From contig NZ_CP107954.1 of assembly GCF_036067295.1 (NCBI RefSeq), positions 4,030,001-4,094,000 on the forward strand: a stretch of DNA of 64,000 bases, given 5' to 3'. The translations under genes and the position numbers were made by a program. Shown piece after piece: positions 51,615 through 59,101 of the stretch. Within the stretch, counting starts at the first letter, position 1. Each line of letters opens with the position of its first letter. This DNA comes from Kribbella sp. NBC_00382. GTDB lineage: Bacteria; Actinomycetota; Actinomycetes; Propionibacteriales; Kribbellaceae. Below the pieces are notes generated by a model. The model saw nothing but the letters and a program-made list of their open reading frames with translations. It was not told the DNA's origin and made no database searches.

Positions 51615-51699
51615 GCGGGCCAATCTAGCGGCCCCGGCGATCGACCTTCACATCGGCGGGCCGGTAGCTGTCGCGGCGGGACCGGTTGCGCCGTAGCGT

Positions 51700-53409
51700 G
51701 TGCGAGTGAAGCAGAGCCGCCCTTCTGATCTCTCCGAGGAAGAACTCGGATTCCGTATCCGTGGACCAGTGCGCTGGCTGCTGCCGTCGGTGCTCGGCAG
51801 CATCGGCGTCAAGGCTGTCCTGTCAGGCATCTTCGGCGCGTACGCCGACAAGCGCGAGCTGCAGAGTTCGTTGCCGGCTGACTTCTATCAGCACGGTACC
51901 GACGAGCTCTGGTTCGACTTCGTCGCCGACCTGGGGGACGGGTTCGACGCGACGTACTCGGTCGCTTCGTTGCTCGCCGCCCCCGCCTTGGAGCCGGTCG
52001 ACGGGTTGCGGCTGCCGCGCGCCTCGCTGCTCGTGATGGGCGGGGACGAGGTCTACCCGGCCGGGTCGTCGACGGCGTACGAGGATCGTACGAAGGGCCC
52101 GTACGGCGCTGCGCTGCCGGATCCCGTCGATCCGCCGACGCTGTTTGCGTTGCCGGGGAACCACGACTGGTACGACGGCCTGACCGCGTTCCTGCGCGTC
52201 TTCGCCCAGCAACGCCCGGTCGGCGGCTGGAAGACCGAGCAGGGCCGCAGCTACTTCGCGATCGAACTCCCGCAACGCTGGTGGCTCGTTGCCATCGACA
52301 CCCAGTTCGGCGGCTACATCGACGCGCCACAACTCGCGTACTTCCGGGCCGCACTCGCCGGGATGCAGGCCGGGGACGCGGTGATCCTGTGTACGCCGAC
52401 GCCCGCGTGGGTGCACGCCGGCGCGGGCGGTGACACGCACGAGTACGACACCATCCGCTTCTTCGACCGCGAGATCATCCAGCCGCTGGGTGGAGTCACC
52501 CGCGTGATGTTGTCGGGCGACTCGCATCACTACGCCCGGTACGCCGAACGCGAGGGCAGCGGCCAACGCATCACCAGCGGCGGGGGAGGCGCGTTCCTGT
52601 CGGCGACCCACTTGTTGCCCGGGTCGCTGACGCTACCGCCGAAGGTCTCCCGGGTGGCCGATGTCAATGAGGTGGCGACCTTCGACATGGTCGAGACCTA
52701 CCCCACGGCTCGCGACTCGAAGCGGTTGGCGAAGGGCATCTACAAACTCCCCTTCCGCAATTTCGGCTTCTGGGGGCTTACCGCTGGTCTGCAGACGGTG
52801 CTGGCGTTGCTGGTCCAGTTCGGCCTGGCTGCTTCGCCGCATGGCATCTTCGGCATCATGGCCGCTTGGACGCCGGCCGCTTTTGGCGTCGTCTTCACGA
52901 TCTTCGCCGGGGTCCTCTTCGCCCGCTTCGGCCTGAAACGCAGCGGGCTTGCTGCCGGGGTTGCCGGGTTTCTGCATTCCCTTGCCCATTTGGCGTTGAT
53001 GATCGCGTGGGCGGCCGTCCTGTTCAGATTGAGCCAATCCGCGGCCGACTGGATAACTGTCGCTGTCACCCTCGTGGTGACCCCTGTCGTCGTCGGTTTC
53101 GTCGACGCGGAACTGGTCGCCGCGTACCTCCTGATCGCCGGCAAATTCGGCTTCAACATGAACGAACTCTTCGCCGGCCAAAGCATCGAGGACTACAAAG
53201 GCTTCCTCCGCCTCCACATCAACAGCAACGGCGACCTCACCATCTACCCACTGAAGGTCCCCAAGGTCTGCCACACCTGGAAGGCAGCCCCCGACGCCGC
53301 CCCCGAAACCCCGTGGCTGATCCCCACCCGAGGCACCCTCCACACCTCCCTCATCGAACCCCCGATCTCCGTACCGCGCCGCCGCAACCCGACCACAGCT
53401 GTGCTCTAG
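51700..53409 (+). CDS. Metallophosphoesterase with C-terminal membrane domain
   Basis: A 569-residue protein. Calcineurin-like phosphoesterase motifs: DFVADLGDGFDATYS, VMGGDEVYPAGS, LPGNHDWYDGLTAF and LSGDSHHYARY, so metal ligands look intact in residues 60-290. Residues 350-490 hold five or so helices, followed by a soluble tail (EDYKGFLRLHINSNGDLTIY). The N-terminal helix and the tail suggest membrane association; substrate unknown. GTG start. Confidence 0.8.
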   Translation: MRVKQSRPSDLSEEELGFRIRGPVRWLLPSVLGSIGVKAVLSGIFGAYADKRELQSSLPADFYQHGTDELWFDFVADLGDGFDATYSVASLLAAPALEPVDGLRLPRASLLVMGGDEVYPAGSSTAYEDRTKGPYGAALPDPVDPPTLFALPGNHDWYDGLTAFLRVFAQQRPVGGWKTEQGRSYFAIELPQRWWLVAIDTQFGGYIDAPQLAYFRAALAGMQAGDAVILCTPTPAWVHAGAGGDTHEYDTIRFFDREIIQPLGGVTRVMLSGDSHHYARYAEREGSGQRITSGGGGAFLSATHLLPGSLTLPPKVSRVADVNEVATFDMVETYPTARDSKRLAKGIYKLPFRNFGFWGLTAGLQTVLALLVQFGLAASPHGIFGIMAAWTPAAFGVVFTIFAGVLFARFGLKRSGLAAGVAGFLHSLAHLALMIAWAAVLFRLSQSAADWITVAVTLVVTPVVVGFVDAELVAAYLLIAGKFGFNMNELFAGQSIEDYKGFLRLHINSNGDLTIYPLKVPKVCHTWKAAPDAAPETPWLIPTRGTLHTSLIEPPISVPRRRNPTTAVL

Positions 53410-53485
53410 CGTCCCGCTCGACAGGGGGACAAGACCCTTGCCTCATCCCAGGCAGTGAGATGGCTCCTCGGAGTGACGGGAAAAA

Positions 53486-53518
53486 GTTAAGTTTGTGTAT
53501 CTAGTTACTCGACTTAAC
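53486..53518. promoter_or_regulatory. Inverted repeat upstream of carbonic anhydrase
   Basis: GTTAAGT and ACTTAAC, perfectly complementary 7-bp arms 19 bp apart, end 14 bp before the ATG in an AT-rich promoter. Likely an operator around the -10 region. Confidence 0.45.
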
Positions 53519-53532
53519 CGGAGGTCCGGATC

Positions 53533-54027
53533 ATGAGCGTGACCGATGAGCTGCTTGCCAACGCCGAGCAGTACGCGGCGACCTTCGACAAAGGTGACCT
53601 GCCGCTGCCTCCCGGCAAGCAGGTCGCCATCGTGGCTTGCATGGACGCCCGCCTCAACCCGTACGGCCTGCTCGGGCTCAACGAGGGCGATGCGCACGTC
53701 ATCCGCAACGCCGGCGGCGTGATCACCGCCGACGAACGCCGCAGCCTGGCGATCAGCCAGCGCCTGCTCGGTACCAAGGAAATCATCCTGATCCACCACA
53801 CCGACTGCGGCATGCTGACCTTCACCGACGACGGCTTCAAGGCCGACATCCAGGCCGAGACCGGCCTCAAGCCCGACTGGTCCGCCGAAGCCTTCTCCGA
53901 CCTCGACGAAGACGTCCGCCAGTCCCTCCAGCGCATCGCCGCCGACCCCTTCATCCCCGTCAAGGACTCGGTCCGCGGCTTCATCTACGAGGTAGAGACC
54001 GGCCGCCTCCGCGAGGTCAAGAACTGA
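53533..54027 (+). CDS. Beta-class carbonic anhydrase
   Basis: Interconverts CO2 and bicarbonate. The 164-residue protein has the zinc ligands Cys36 (VACMDARLNP), His89 and Cys92 (IHHTDCGML), with the Asp38/Arg40 dyad of the family. It is of the short type resembling mycobacterial Rv1284. ATG after GGAGG. A strong terminator follows. Confidence 0.92.
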   Translation: MSVTDELLANAEQYAATFDKGDLPLPPGKQVAIVACMDARLNPYGLLGLNEGDAHVIRNAGGVITADERRSLAISQRLLGTKEIILIHHTDCGMLTFTDDGFKADIQAETGLKPDWSAEAFSDLDEDVRQSLQRIAADPFIPVKDSVRGFIYEVETGRLREVKN

Positions 54028-54048
54028 CTCGCACACCCGCATCCCAAG

Positions 54049-54080
54049 AACCCAGGGCACTTCGGTGCCCTGGGTTTCTT
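54049..54080 (+). terminator. Rho-independent terminator of carbonic anhydrase
   Basis: CCCAGGGCAC, a TTCG tetraloop and GTGCCCTGGG, followed by TTTCTT: a perfect 10-bp stem with extra A/T closing pairs. Strongest terminator in the window. Confidence 0.9.
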
Positions 54081-54154
54081 ATGTCCAGCGCGCGCGGATC
54101 CGCACGGCTCCAACGGTTGCCAGTCCCCAGTCGGCTCGCTACAGTCAGGTTCTG

Positions 54155-54171
54155 TTAGTAAAGTTTCCTAA
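54155..54171. promoter_or_regulatory. TTAGTAAAGTTTCCTAA palindrome-like promoter element
   Basis: An imperfect palindrome 54 bp upstream of the secreted phytase-like gene. A related element, TAGGAAACCTTCCTAA, lies before the GH8 gene at 61105-61122. Shared regulation of exported enzymes is inferred. Confidence 0.5.
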
Positions 54172-54225
54172 TAGTTTCGCCGCTGTTCACCGAGCCCCGC
54201 CCCCGTTGGCCGGAAGGAGCGCGAC

Positions 54226-55236
54226 ATGTCCCTGTTCCGCCGTACCGCTATGCCCGCCGCCGTTGTCGCCGCGTTGATCTCATCCGTGGTGTCGACGCCG
54301 GCCAGGGCGGCGAGCTCAGTCGCCTGGCCAGGTGGCTCCGCAGTATCCGTTGCTGATGGCAAGGATGTGTTCGGGGAGAACCTCAGCGGGCTCTCCTTCG
54401 ACGGCCCCGACGTGTTGTGGGCGGTGAAGAACGGTCCCAGTACGTTGTACCGGCTCGTTCGCGACGGCGCGGTCTGGCGTCCGGATCCGGTCGGTGGGCG
54501 GACGTTGAACTATCGCAACGGCAGTGGCGATCCCGACGCGGAAGGCATCGTGCGTACGCCGGACGGGTTGCTGGTGGCAACCGAACGCGACGGCGACGAC
54601 AGCGACACCAGCCTGGCGAAAGTACTCCGGTACGACCCGAAGTCCACGGCGAAGACCCTCAACGCGACCGCCGAGTGGGACCTCACGCCTGACCTGCCCG
54701 GGGTGGAAGACAACAGCGGTCCGGAAGCCATCTCGTGGATCCCGGACTCGTTCCTCACGGCGAAGGGCTTCCGTGACGGGCGTACGAAGGCGGCGTACAA
54801 GCCCAGCTCGTACCCCAACCACGGCACCGGTCTGTACTTCGTCGGGCTCGAGGACAACGGCATGGTCTACGCCTACGCGCTGAATCAATCCGGCGGATCG
54901 TTCACCCGTGTCGCTGCTTTCGCCGGCGGATTCGCCACGATCATGGACCTCGAGTTCGAGCCGGAGACCGGCTTTCTGTGGTCGACCTGCGACGACACCT
55001 GCCAAGGGCGCAGCGCGACGCTGTCGATCACGGCCGGCAAGTTCACCGTCTCGAAGGTCTACGACCGGCCGGCGCGGTTGCCCGACTACAACAACGAGGG
55101 CTTCGCGATCGCCCCGCAATCGACCTGTACTTCGGGACGCAAGCGGACCGTCTGGGCCGACGACGGCAACGACGGCGGCCATGCTCTGCGTACCGGGACG
55201 CTGCCTTGCGCAGTCGTACCGGCCGGCAAGTTCTGA
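54226..55236 (+). CDS. Secreted beta-propeller protein, phytase/esterase-like
   Basis: A 336-residue exported protein with a signal peptide (about 1-28, cleavage after TPARA). The body looks like a beta-propeller: ENLSGLSFDGPDVLWAVKNG, RNGSGDPDAEGIVRTPDGLL, FATIMDLEFEPETGFLWSTC and PDYNNEGFAIAPQ, the acidic D-x-E/G-I motifs seen in phytase-like esterase domains. Activity unproven. It lies 22 bp before an alkaline phosphatase gene, so a role in phosphate scavenging is plausible. Confidence 0.7.
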   Translation: MSLFRRTAMPAAVVAALISSVVSTPARAASSVAWPGGSAVSVADGKDVFGENLSGLSFDGPDVLWAVKNGPSTLYRLVRDGAVWRPDPVGGRTLNYRNGSGDPDAEGIVRTPDGLLVATERDGDDSDTSLAKVLRYDPKSTAKTLNATAEWDLTPDLPGVEDNSGPEAISWIPDSFLTAKGFRDGRTKAAYKPSSYPNHGTGLYFVGLEDNGMVYAYALNQSGGSFTRVAAFAGGFATIMDLEFEPETGFLWSTCDDTCQGRSATLSITAGKFTVSKVYDRPARLPDYNNEGFAIAPQSTCTSGRKRTVWADDGNDGGHALRTGTLPCAVVPAGKF

Positions 55237-55258
55237 TCACTTCTAGCTGGGAGACGAT

Positions 55259-56482
55259 ATGCGCGGTCTTGCCGTGGTGACGGCTTTGACGGTACTCGGC
55301 GGCAGTACTGCCGCCGCCGTCGCACAGACGACGAAGGGGCCGGAGGCAACAAGCCACGCTGTCGCGAAGAACATCATCTACATCCAAGGTGATGGCATGG
55401 GCCTGGGGCAGCGCGACCTGATCCGGCTGGCCACCAAGGGAAGGTACGGCGAGCTCGAGCTCAACAAGCTGCCGGTGGCCGGACTGGTGCGGACCACGTC
55501 GGACGATCCGGACGAGATCGTCACCGACTCGGCGGCCTCGGCGACCGCCTTGGCAACCGGGCACAAGACCCGCAACGGCGTGGTCGGTATGGATTCCAAG
55601 GGCCGCCCGGTCGAGACGATCCTGGAGCGGGCCAAGCGAGCGGGGAAGTCGACCGGCCTGGTCACCACGGCTCAGGTGACCGGTGCCTCGCCGGCGGCGT
55701 TCGCGGCGCACCTGCCGAGCCGTGACCTGCAGAGCGACATCGCCAGGCAGTACATCGAGAACAGCCGGCCGGATGTGCTGCTCGGCGGCGGTGAGGATTG
55801 GTGGTACCCGAAAGGCAACCCCGGACTGTGGCCGGACAAGCCGGGTGAAGAGGAGAGCCGCAGCCCGTACGGCAACCTGGTCGAGAAGGCGCAACGTACG
55901 GGATACACGTACGTGCGCAATGCCGCCGAACTGCGCGACACCCACGCGAACCGGCTCCTCGGCCTGTTCTCGAACGAGGACATGGTCGACTACGGCCCGG
56001 ACGGTGTCGGTCGCTATGCGCCGCGGGTGCCGCTGCAGCAGATGGCGCGCAAGGCCTTGGATGTGCTGTCCCGCAACCCGCGTGGCTTCTTCCTGTTCCT
56101 GGAGGAGGAAGGCATCGACGGCCTGTCGCACGAGAACAACGCCCATGGCGTGATCGACGCCGGCCGCGCGCTCGACACCACGGTCGCCGAGGTGATGCGC
56201 TTCGTCGCCACCCACCCGGACACGCTGGTGATCATCAACGGCGACCACGAGACCGGCGGCCTGAGCATCGAGAACTACGACAGCGACGAGACCGATCCCC
56301 GCCAGGACGGCCCGTTCCCGATCCCGGGCTCGAAGCTGCGCTTCACCGTCGACTGGACCACCAACAGTCACAGTGGCTCCGACACGCCACTGACCGCCAG
56401 TGGACCGGGTTCAGACCGTTTGGGCAGGGTCCAGGACAACACTGAGGTGTACTCCGCGATGCGAGCCGCCGCCCGGCTGTGA
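55259..56482 (+). CDS. Alkaline phosphatase (PhoA family), exported
   Basis: A 407-residue periplasmic/extracellular phosphomonoesterase. Signal peptide about 1-22. Metal site Asp45 (IQGDGMGLG), nucleophile Ser91 (VTDSAASATALATG), GHKTRNGVVG, the Glu-rich EEEGIDGLSHENN, the zinc ligands in INGDHETGG and a terminal His in NSHSGSDTPL are visible. It follows the phytase-like gene by 22 bp and may be co-transcribed. Confidence 0.92.
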   Translation: MRGLAVVTALTVLGGSTAAAVAQTTKGPEATSHAVAKNIIYIQGDGMGLGQRDLIRLATKGRYGELELNKLPVAGLVRTTSDDPDEIVTDSAASATALATGHKTRNGVVGMDSKGRPVETILERAKRAGKSTGLVTTAQVTGASPAAFAAHLPSRDLQSDIARQYIENSRPDVLLGGGEDWWYPKGNPGLWPDKPGEEESRSPYGNLVEKAQRTGYTYVRNAAELRDTHANRLLGLFSNEDMVDYGPDGVGRYAPRVPLQQMARKALDVLSRNPRGFFLFLEEEGIDGLSHENNAHGVIDAGRALDTTVAEVMRFVATHPDTLVIINGDHETGGLSIENYDSDETDPRQDGPFPIPGSKLRFTVDWTTNSHSGSDTPLTASGPGSDRLGRVQDNTEVYSAMRAAARL

Positions 56483-56572
56483 CAGCGGCCGGCCGTCGTG
56501 CGGAGCGGGCCTGGGGGCTTCGACCGGGGTGGTGGCGTGGCGGGCGCGGGGTGGGGCCGTACCGTTGGGCGG

Positions 56573-57592
56573 GTGAATGGGATGGCGGGGCGGGTCGATT
56601 CCGTGCAGCGGAAGCGGCGCGTGCTGGGGTTTCCGTTGGCTGTGGTCTACAAGTTCTTCGACGATCAGGGCAGCTATCTGGCGGTGATCGTCACGTACTA
56701 CGCGTTCGCGGCGATCTTTCCGATGTTGCTGATCTCGTCGTCGGTACTGGGCTTCTTCCTCCAGGGAAACGAGGATCTGCAGAAGGCCGTGCTGCAGTCG
56801 GCGCTCAAGGAGTTCCCGATCGTGGGAACTCAGTTGGCGACGCCGCAGGGGCTGCAGGGGAGTACGGCGGCGGTGATCGTCGGAACGCTGGCCGCCGTGT
56901 ACGGCATCATCGGGCTCGGGCAGGCGGTACAGAACGCCGTCAACGTGACCTGGGGAGTTCCCCGCAACGGCCGGCCGAACCCGTTCCGCGGCCGGCTTCG
57001 GTCGGGGGCGTTGCTGACGCTGGCCGGTCTTACGGTGTTGAGTTTCGCGACGTTGACCGTACTGGCCTCAGGTAAGGCGCCGCTTCCGGGTGGTGTCAAG
57101 GAAGGTATGGGGTGGCTTGTCTCGATCGGCTCGGTGCTGGTCCTGACGGCCATGCTGACGCTGGTCCTGCGTCCCGGCGTCAAGCCGCGGCCGCCGTTCC
57201 GCCAGGTCGTTCCCGGGGCGTTCTTCACCGCGATCGGCTGGCATCTGCTCGAACGACTCGGCGGTATCTACGTCGATGACGTACTAGCCAAGGCCAGCGA
57301 GGTGAACAGCGTCTTCGCACTGACGCTCGGGTTGATCGGCCTCATCTACGCGGCGTCGGTGATCGCCGTGATCGGCGCCGAACTCAACTCGGTGATCATC
57401 CACCGCCTGTACCCACGCTCCTTGCTCGCCCTCTTCACTGACTCAGCCGTGGACCTGACGCCGGCCGACCATCGCGCGTACGCCATGTACGCGCAGGCCC
57501 AACGCCACAAATCCACCGAAACAATCGACGTCACCTTCGACCACCACGCAGACCTCGACCCACCCCACAACCCAGACCCCTCCGCCGACTGA
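56573..57592 (+). CDS. YihY/BrkB-family membrane protein
   Basis: A 339-residue inner-membrane protein with six helices. Family features: FFDDQGSYLAVIVTYYAFAA, FPMLLISSSVLGFFL, GIIGLGQAVQNAVNVTWGVP and AFFTAIGWHLLERLGGIYVD. The former link to ribonuclease BN is obsolete; function unknown, possibly transport. GTG at 56573 is chosen, with ATG 56582 as alternative. Confidence 0.88.
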   Translation: MNGMAGRVDSVQRKRRVLGFPLAVVYKFFDDQGSYLAVIVTYYAFAAIFPMLLISSSVLGFFLQGNEDLQKAVLQSALKEFPIVGTQLATPQGLQGSTAAVIVGTLAAVYGIIGLGQAVQNAVNVTWGVPRNGRPNPFRGRLRSGALLTLAGLTVLSFATLTVLASGKAPLPGGVKEGMGWLVSIGSVLVLTAMLTLVLRPGVKPRPPFRQVVPGAFFTAIGWHLLERLGGIYVDDVLAKASEVNSVFALTLGLIGLIYAASVIAVIGAELNSVIIHRLYPRSLLALFTDSAVDLTPADHRAYAMYAQAQRHKSTETIDVTFDHHADLDPPHNPDPSAD

Positions 57593-57969
57593 TTTCCCCC
57601 ACGCGGCCAGCTACGCCGGCTCCTCCGTCGCCAGCTCCGCAGACCGCTCCCACCCACCCGGTTCGCGTGCTGCGCCCGCTCGAACGTGCGTGCTGCGCCC
57701 GCTTTGGGTTGGCGTGCTGCGCTCGCCCGAACGCGTGCTGCGCCCGCTGGGTGAAGCGTGCTGCGCCCGCTGGGCTCGTAGATCCAAGCGCCCAATGAGG
57801 CGTATTCAGGAAGCCTCTTATCAAGCGACCTCGAACAATAGATTTATCGGTCGCAGCCAGCTATCTTCTCCAGCAGTTTGGTCAGTCGGCCGAGCCTCCG
57901 ACGGTCTGTGCCGCACAGCTGTAATGACGTCAGACCATCTTTCGCGGCAACGATTCAGAGGAGAACATC
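57593..57969 (+). other. Intergenic region with tandem repeats
   Basis: About 375 bp with no supported gene. The left half holds five tandem copies of a 16-bp unit. The right half should contain the promoter of the broken lectin-like gene, with GAGGAG just before its TTG start. Confidence 0.4.
57665..57771. repeat. Five tandem copies of GCGTGCTGCGCCCGCT
   Basis: Copies begin at 57665, 57688, 57712, 57733 and 57756, so the period is 21-24 bp with variable spacers. Four are identical and the third differs at two bases. It lies 70 bp past the BrkB-family gene. Confidence 0.75.
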
Positions 57970-58530
57970 TTGGCTAACGATCTACAGGTCGGATTCGGCC
58001 CTCTGTCGGTTGGCATGAGCGCGAGCATGCTTGCTTCGCTCAGAGATCGATTCACCCGAAGCCCGCTGTCTCGAGGCCCCTGTCTGATTATTGATCGCTG
58101 GTCTGGTCTCGCTCTCGACGCGACCACTGATCCTCGCCACGAGACCCGTCCTGTCCTCTGGACCGTCCACGGCCAGCCCTGGCAACAATAGCGCCTCAAG
58201 CCCGGTGGCCGTGGTCTCGTTCAGATCGTCAGCGAACACGGCGGCATGGTGCTGTCGACTGACGCACGTGCGGGCGACCGCAGTTGGGTCTGGCTCGAGA
58301 AGAACCGGGACCGTGACGACCAAACGTGGCGGATTGAGCCAGCCGACGATCGTTCAGCGTTCATCATTGAGACCAAGACCTCGGAGCACGCCCTAGATTC
58401 GACCGTTGATCCGAAGGTGCCAGCGAGTTTCGAGCACCACTCGGTAGGAAACCCAACGATGCCTATCCTGTGGTCGACCCACCGCGAAGCTTGGCAGCAA
58501 TGGGTCATAGTTCGATTGCCGCTCACCTAA
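57970..58530 (+). pseudogene. Lectin-like (beta-trefoil type) gene broken by a TAG nonsense codon
   Basis: TTG start at 57970 follows GAGGAG at good spacing. The frame runs 73 codons to GQPWQQ and a TAG at 58189-58191, then continues in the same frame for 113 codons to a TAA at 58530. The repeat-like ending EAWQQWVIVRLPLT shows that the stop replaces the tryptophan (TGG) of a WQQW motif. DRWSGLALDATTDP, EHGGMVLSTDARAGDRSWVW and ETKTSEHALDSTVDPK look like successive trefoil units. No signal peptide is seen. Confidence 0.6.
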
Positions 58531-58570
58531 ATAGGCCCCAGCCTCTTCTACTTCGTGAATAGACTGCATT

Positions 58571-58780
58571 TGGCGACTTTAGTACTACAGCCGGAGTTCG
58601 TGATGTTTGGCGGCAGGCCCGGACCGCCACCACTCACAAACCTGCCGTTCCACCCGGGAGCACGCCTGCGCATGCTTGGCCCGATGCGATCAGCTGAGGT
58701 TTGTGAGTGGTGGCGGTCCGGGTAACGCGACGACCACACGCTGAACATCACGAACTCCGGCTGTAGTACTAGAGACGCCA
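58571..58780. mobile_element. ~190-bp nested inverted-repeat element (MITE-like)
   Basis: Outer arms 58580-58607 and 58744-58771 are a perfect 28-bp inverted repeat beginning TAGTACTACAGCCGG, with weaker matching for 9 more bases outward. Inner arms 58618-58643 and 58697-58722 are a perfect 26-bp inverted repeat beginning CCCGGACCGCCACC. The central loop is 53 bp. No coding capacity. Best explained as a non-autonomous transposon or a strong structural element. Confidence 0.65.
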
Positions 58781-59047
58781 CTCAACGCAGTCTCGCACCA
58801 TGATCCGCACCACACAGACGTGCCTCGAAGACCGCACCGCCGGAGTCCGACGACGGAGTTGACAGGCGGCGAGGATCGCGGCTCTTTCGCCAGTGGGTGA
58901 TGCCGCACAGGAGTTGCCGATCAGGCGGGCTTGAGCGGAGAGTTCCACGGGGTTGTCAATGGCAGGTTAGAGCTGGGCCTCGAAGGGGGTGCTTTCGTTT
59001 AAGCGCGCGACGTAGGAGCGCGCGCCCAGGCTGCGTGGGGAACGACG
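58781..59047 (+). other. Intergenic stretch without a recognisable gene
   Basis: No intact gene. A third copy of the GACGTAGGAGCG element, GCGCGCGACGTAGGAGCGCG followed by CTGCGTGGGG, starts at about 59003. The rest may be decayed mobile DNA, but nothing can be named. Confidence 0.4.
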
Positions 59048-59083
59048 GAGCGCCCGCCAACTGCTCTGGGTTGGCGGGCGCTC
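59048..59083 (-). terminator. Hairpin terminator after the GH8 gene
   Basis: GAGCGCCCGCCAAC and GTTGGCGGGCGCTC form a perfect 14-bp stem with an 8-nt loop, about 20 bp past the minus-strand GH8 stop codon. No U-tract. Confidence 0.7.
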
Positions 59084-59101
59084 GGCGTACCGGGGTAGGG
59101 G

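Noticed and set aside
57665..57771. CRISPR array
   Set aside because: Spacers are only 5-8 bp and no cas genes are nearby.
58781..59000. Possible insertion-sequence transposase fragment
   Set aside because: The translated minus strand has a weak protein-like feel, but no catalytic motif or terminal repeat supports an IS.
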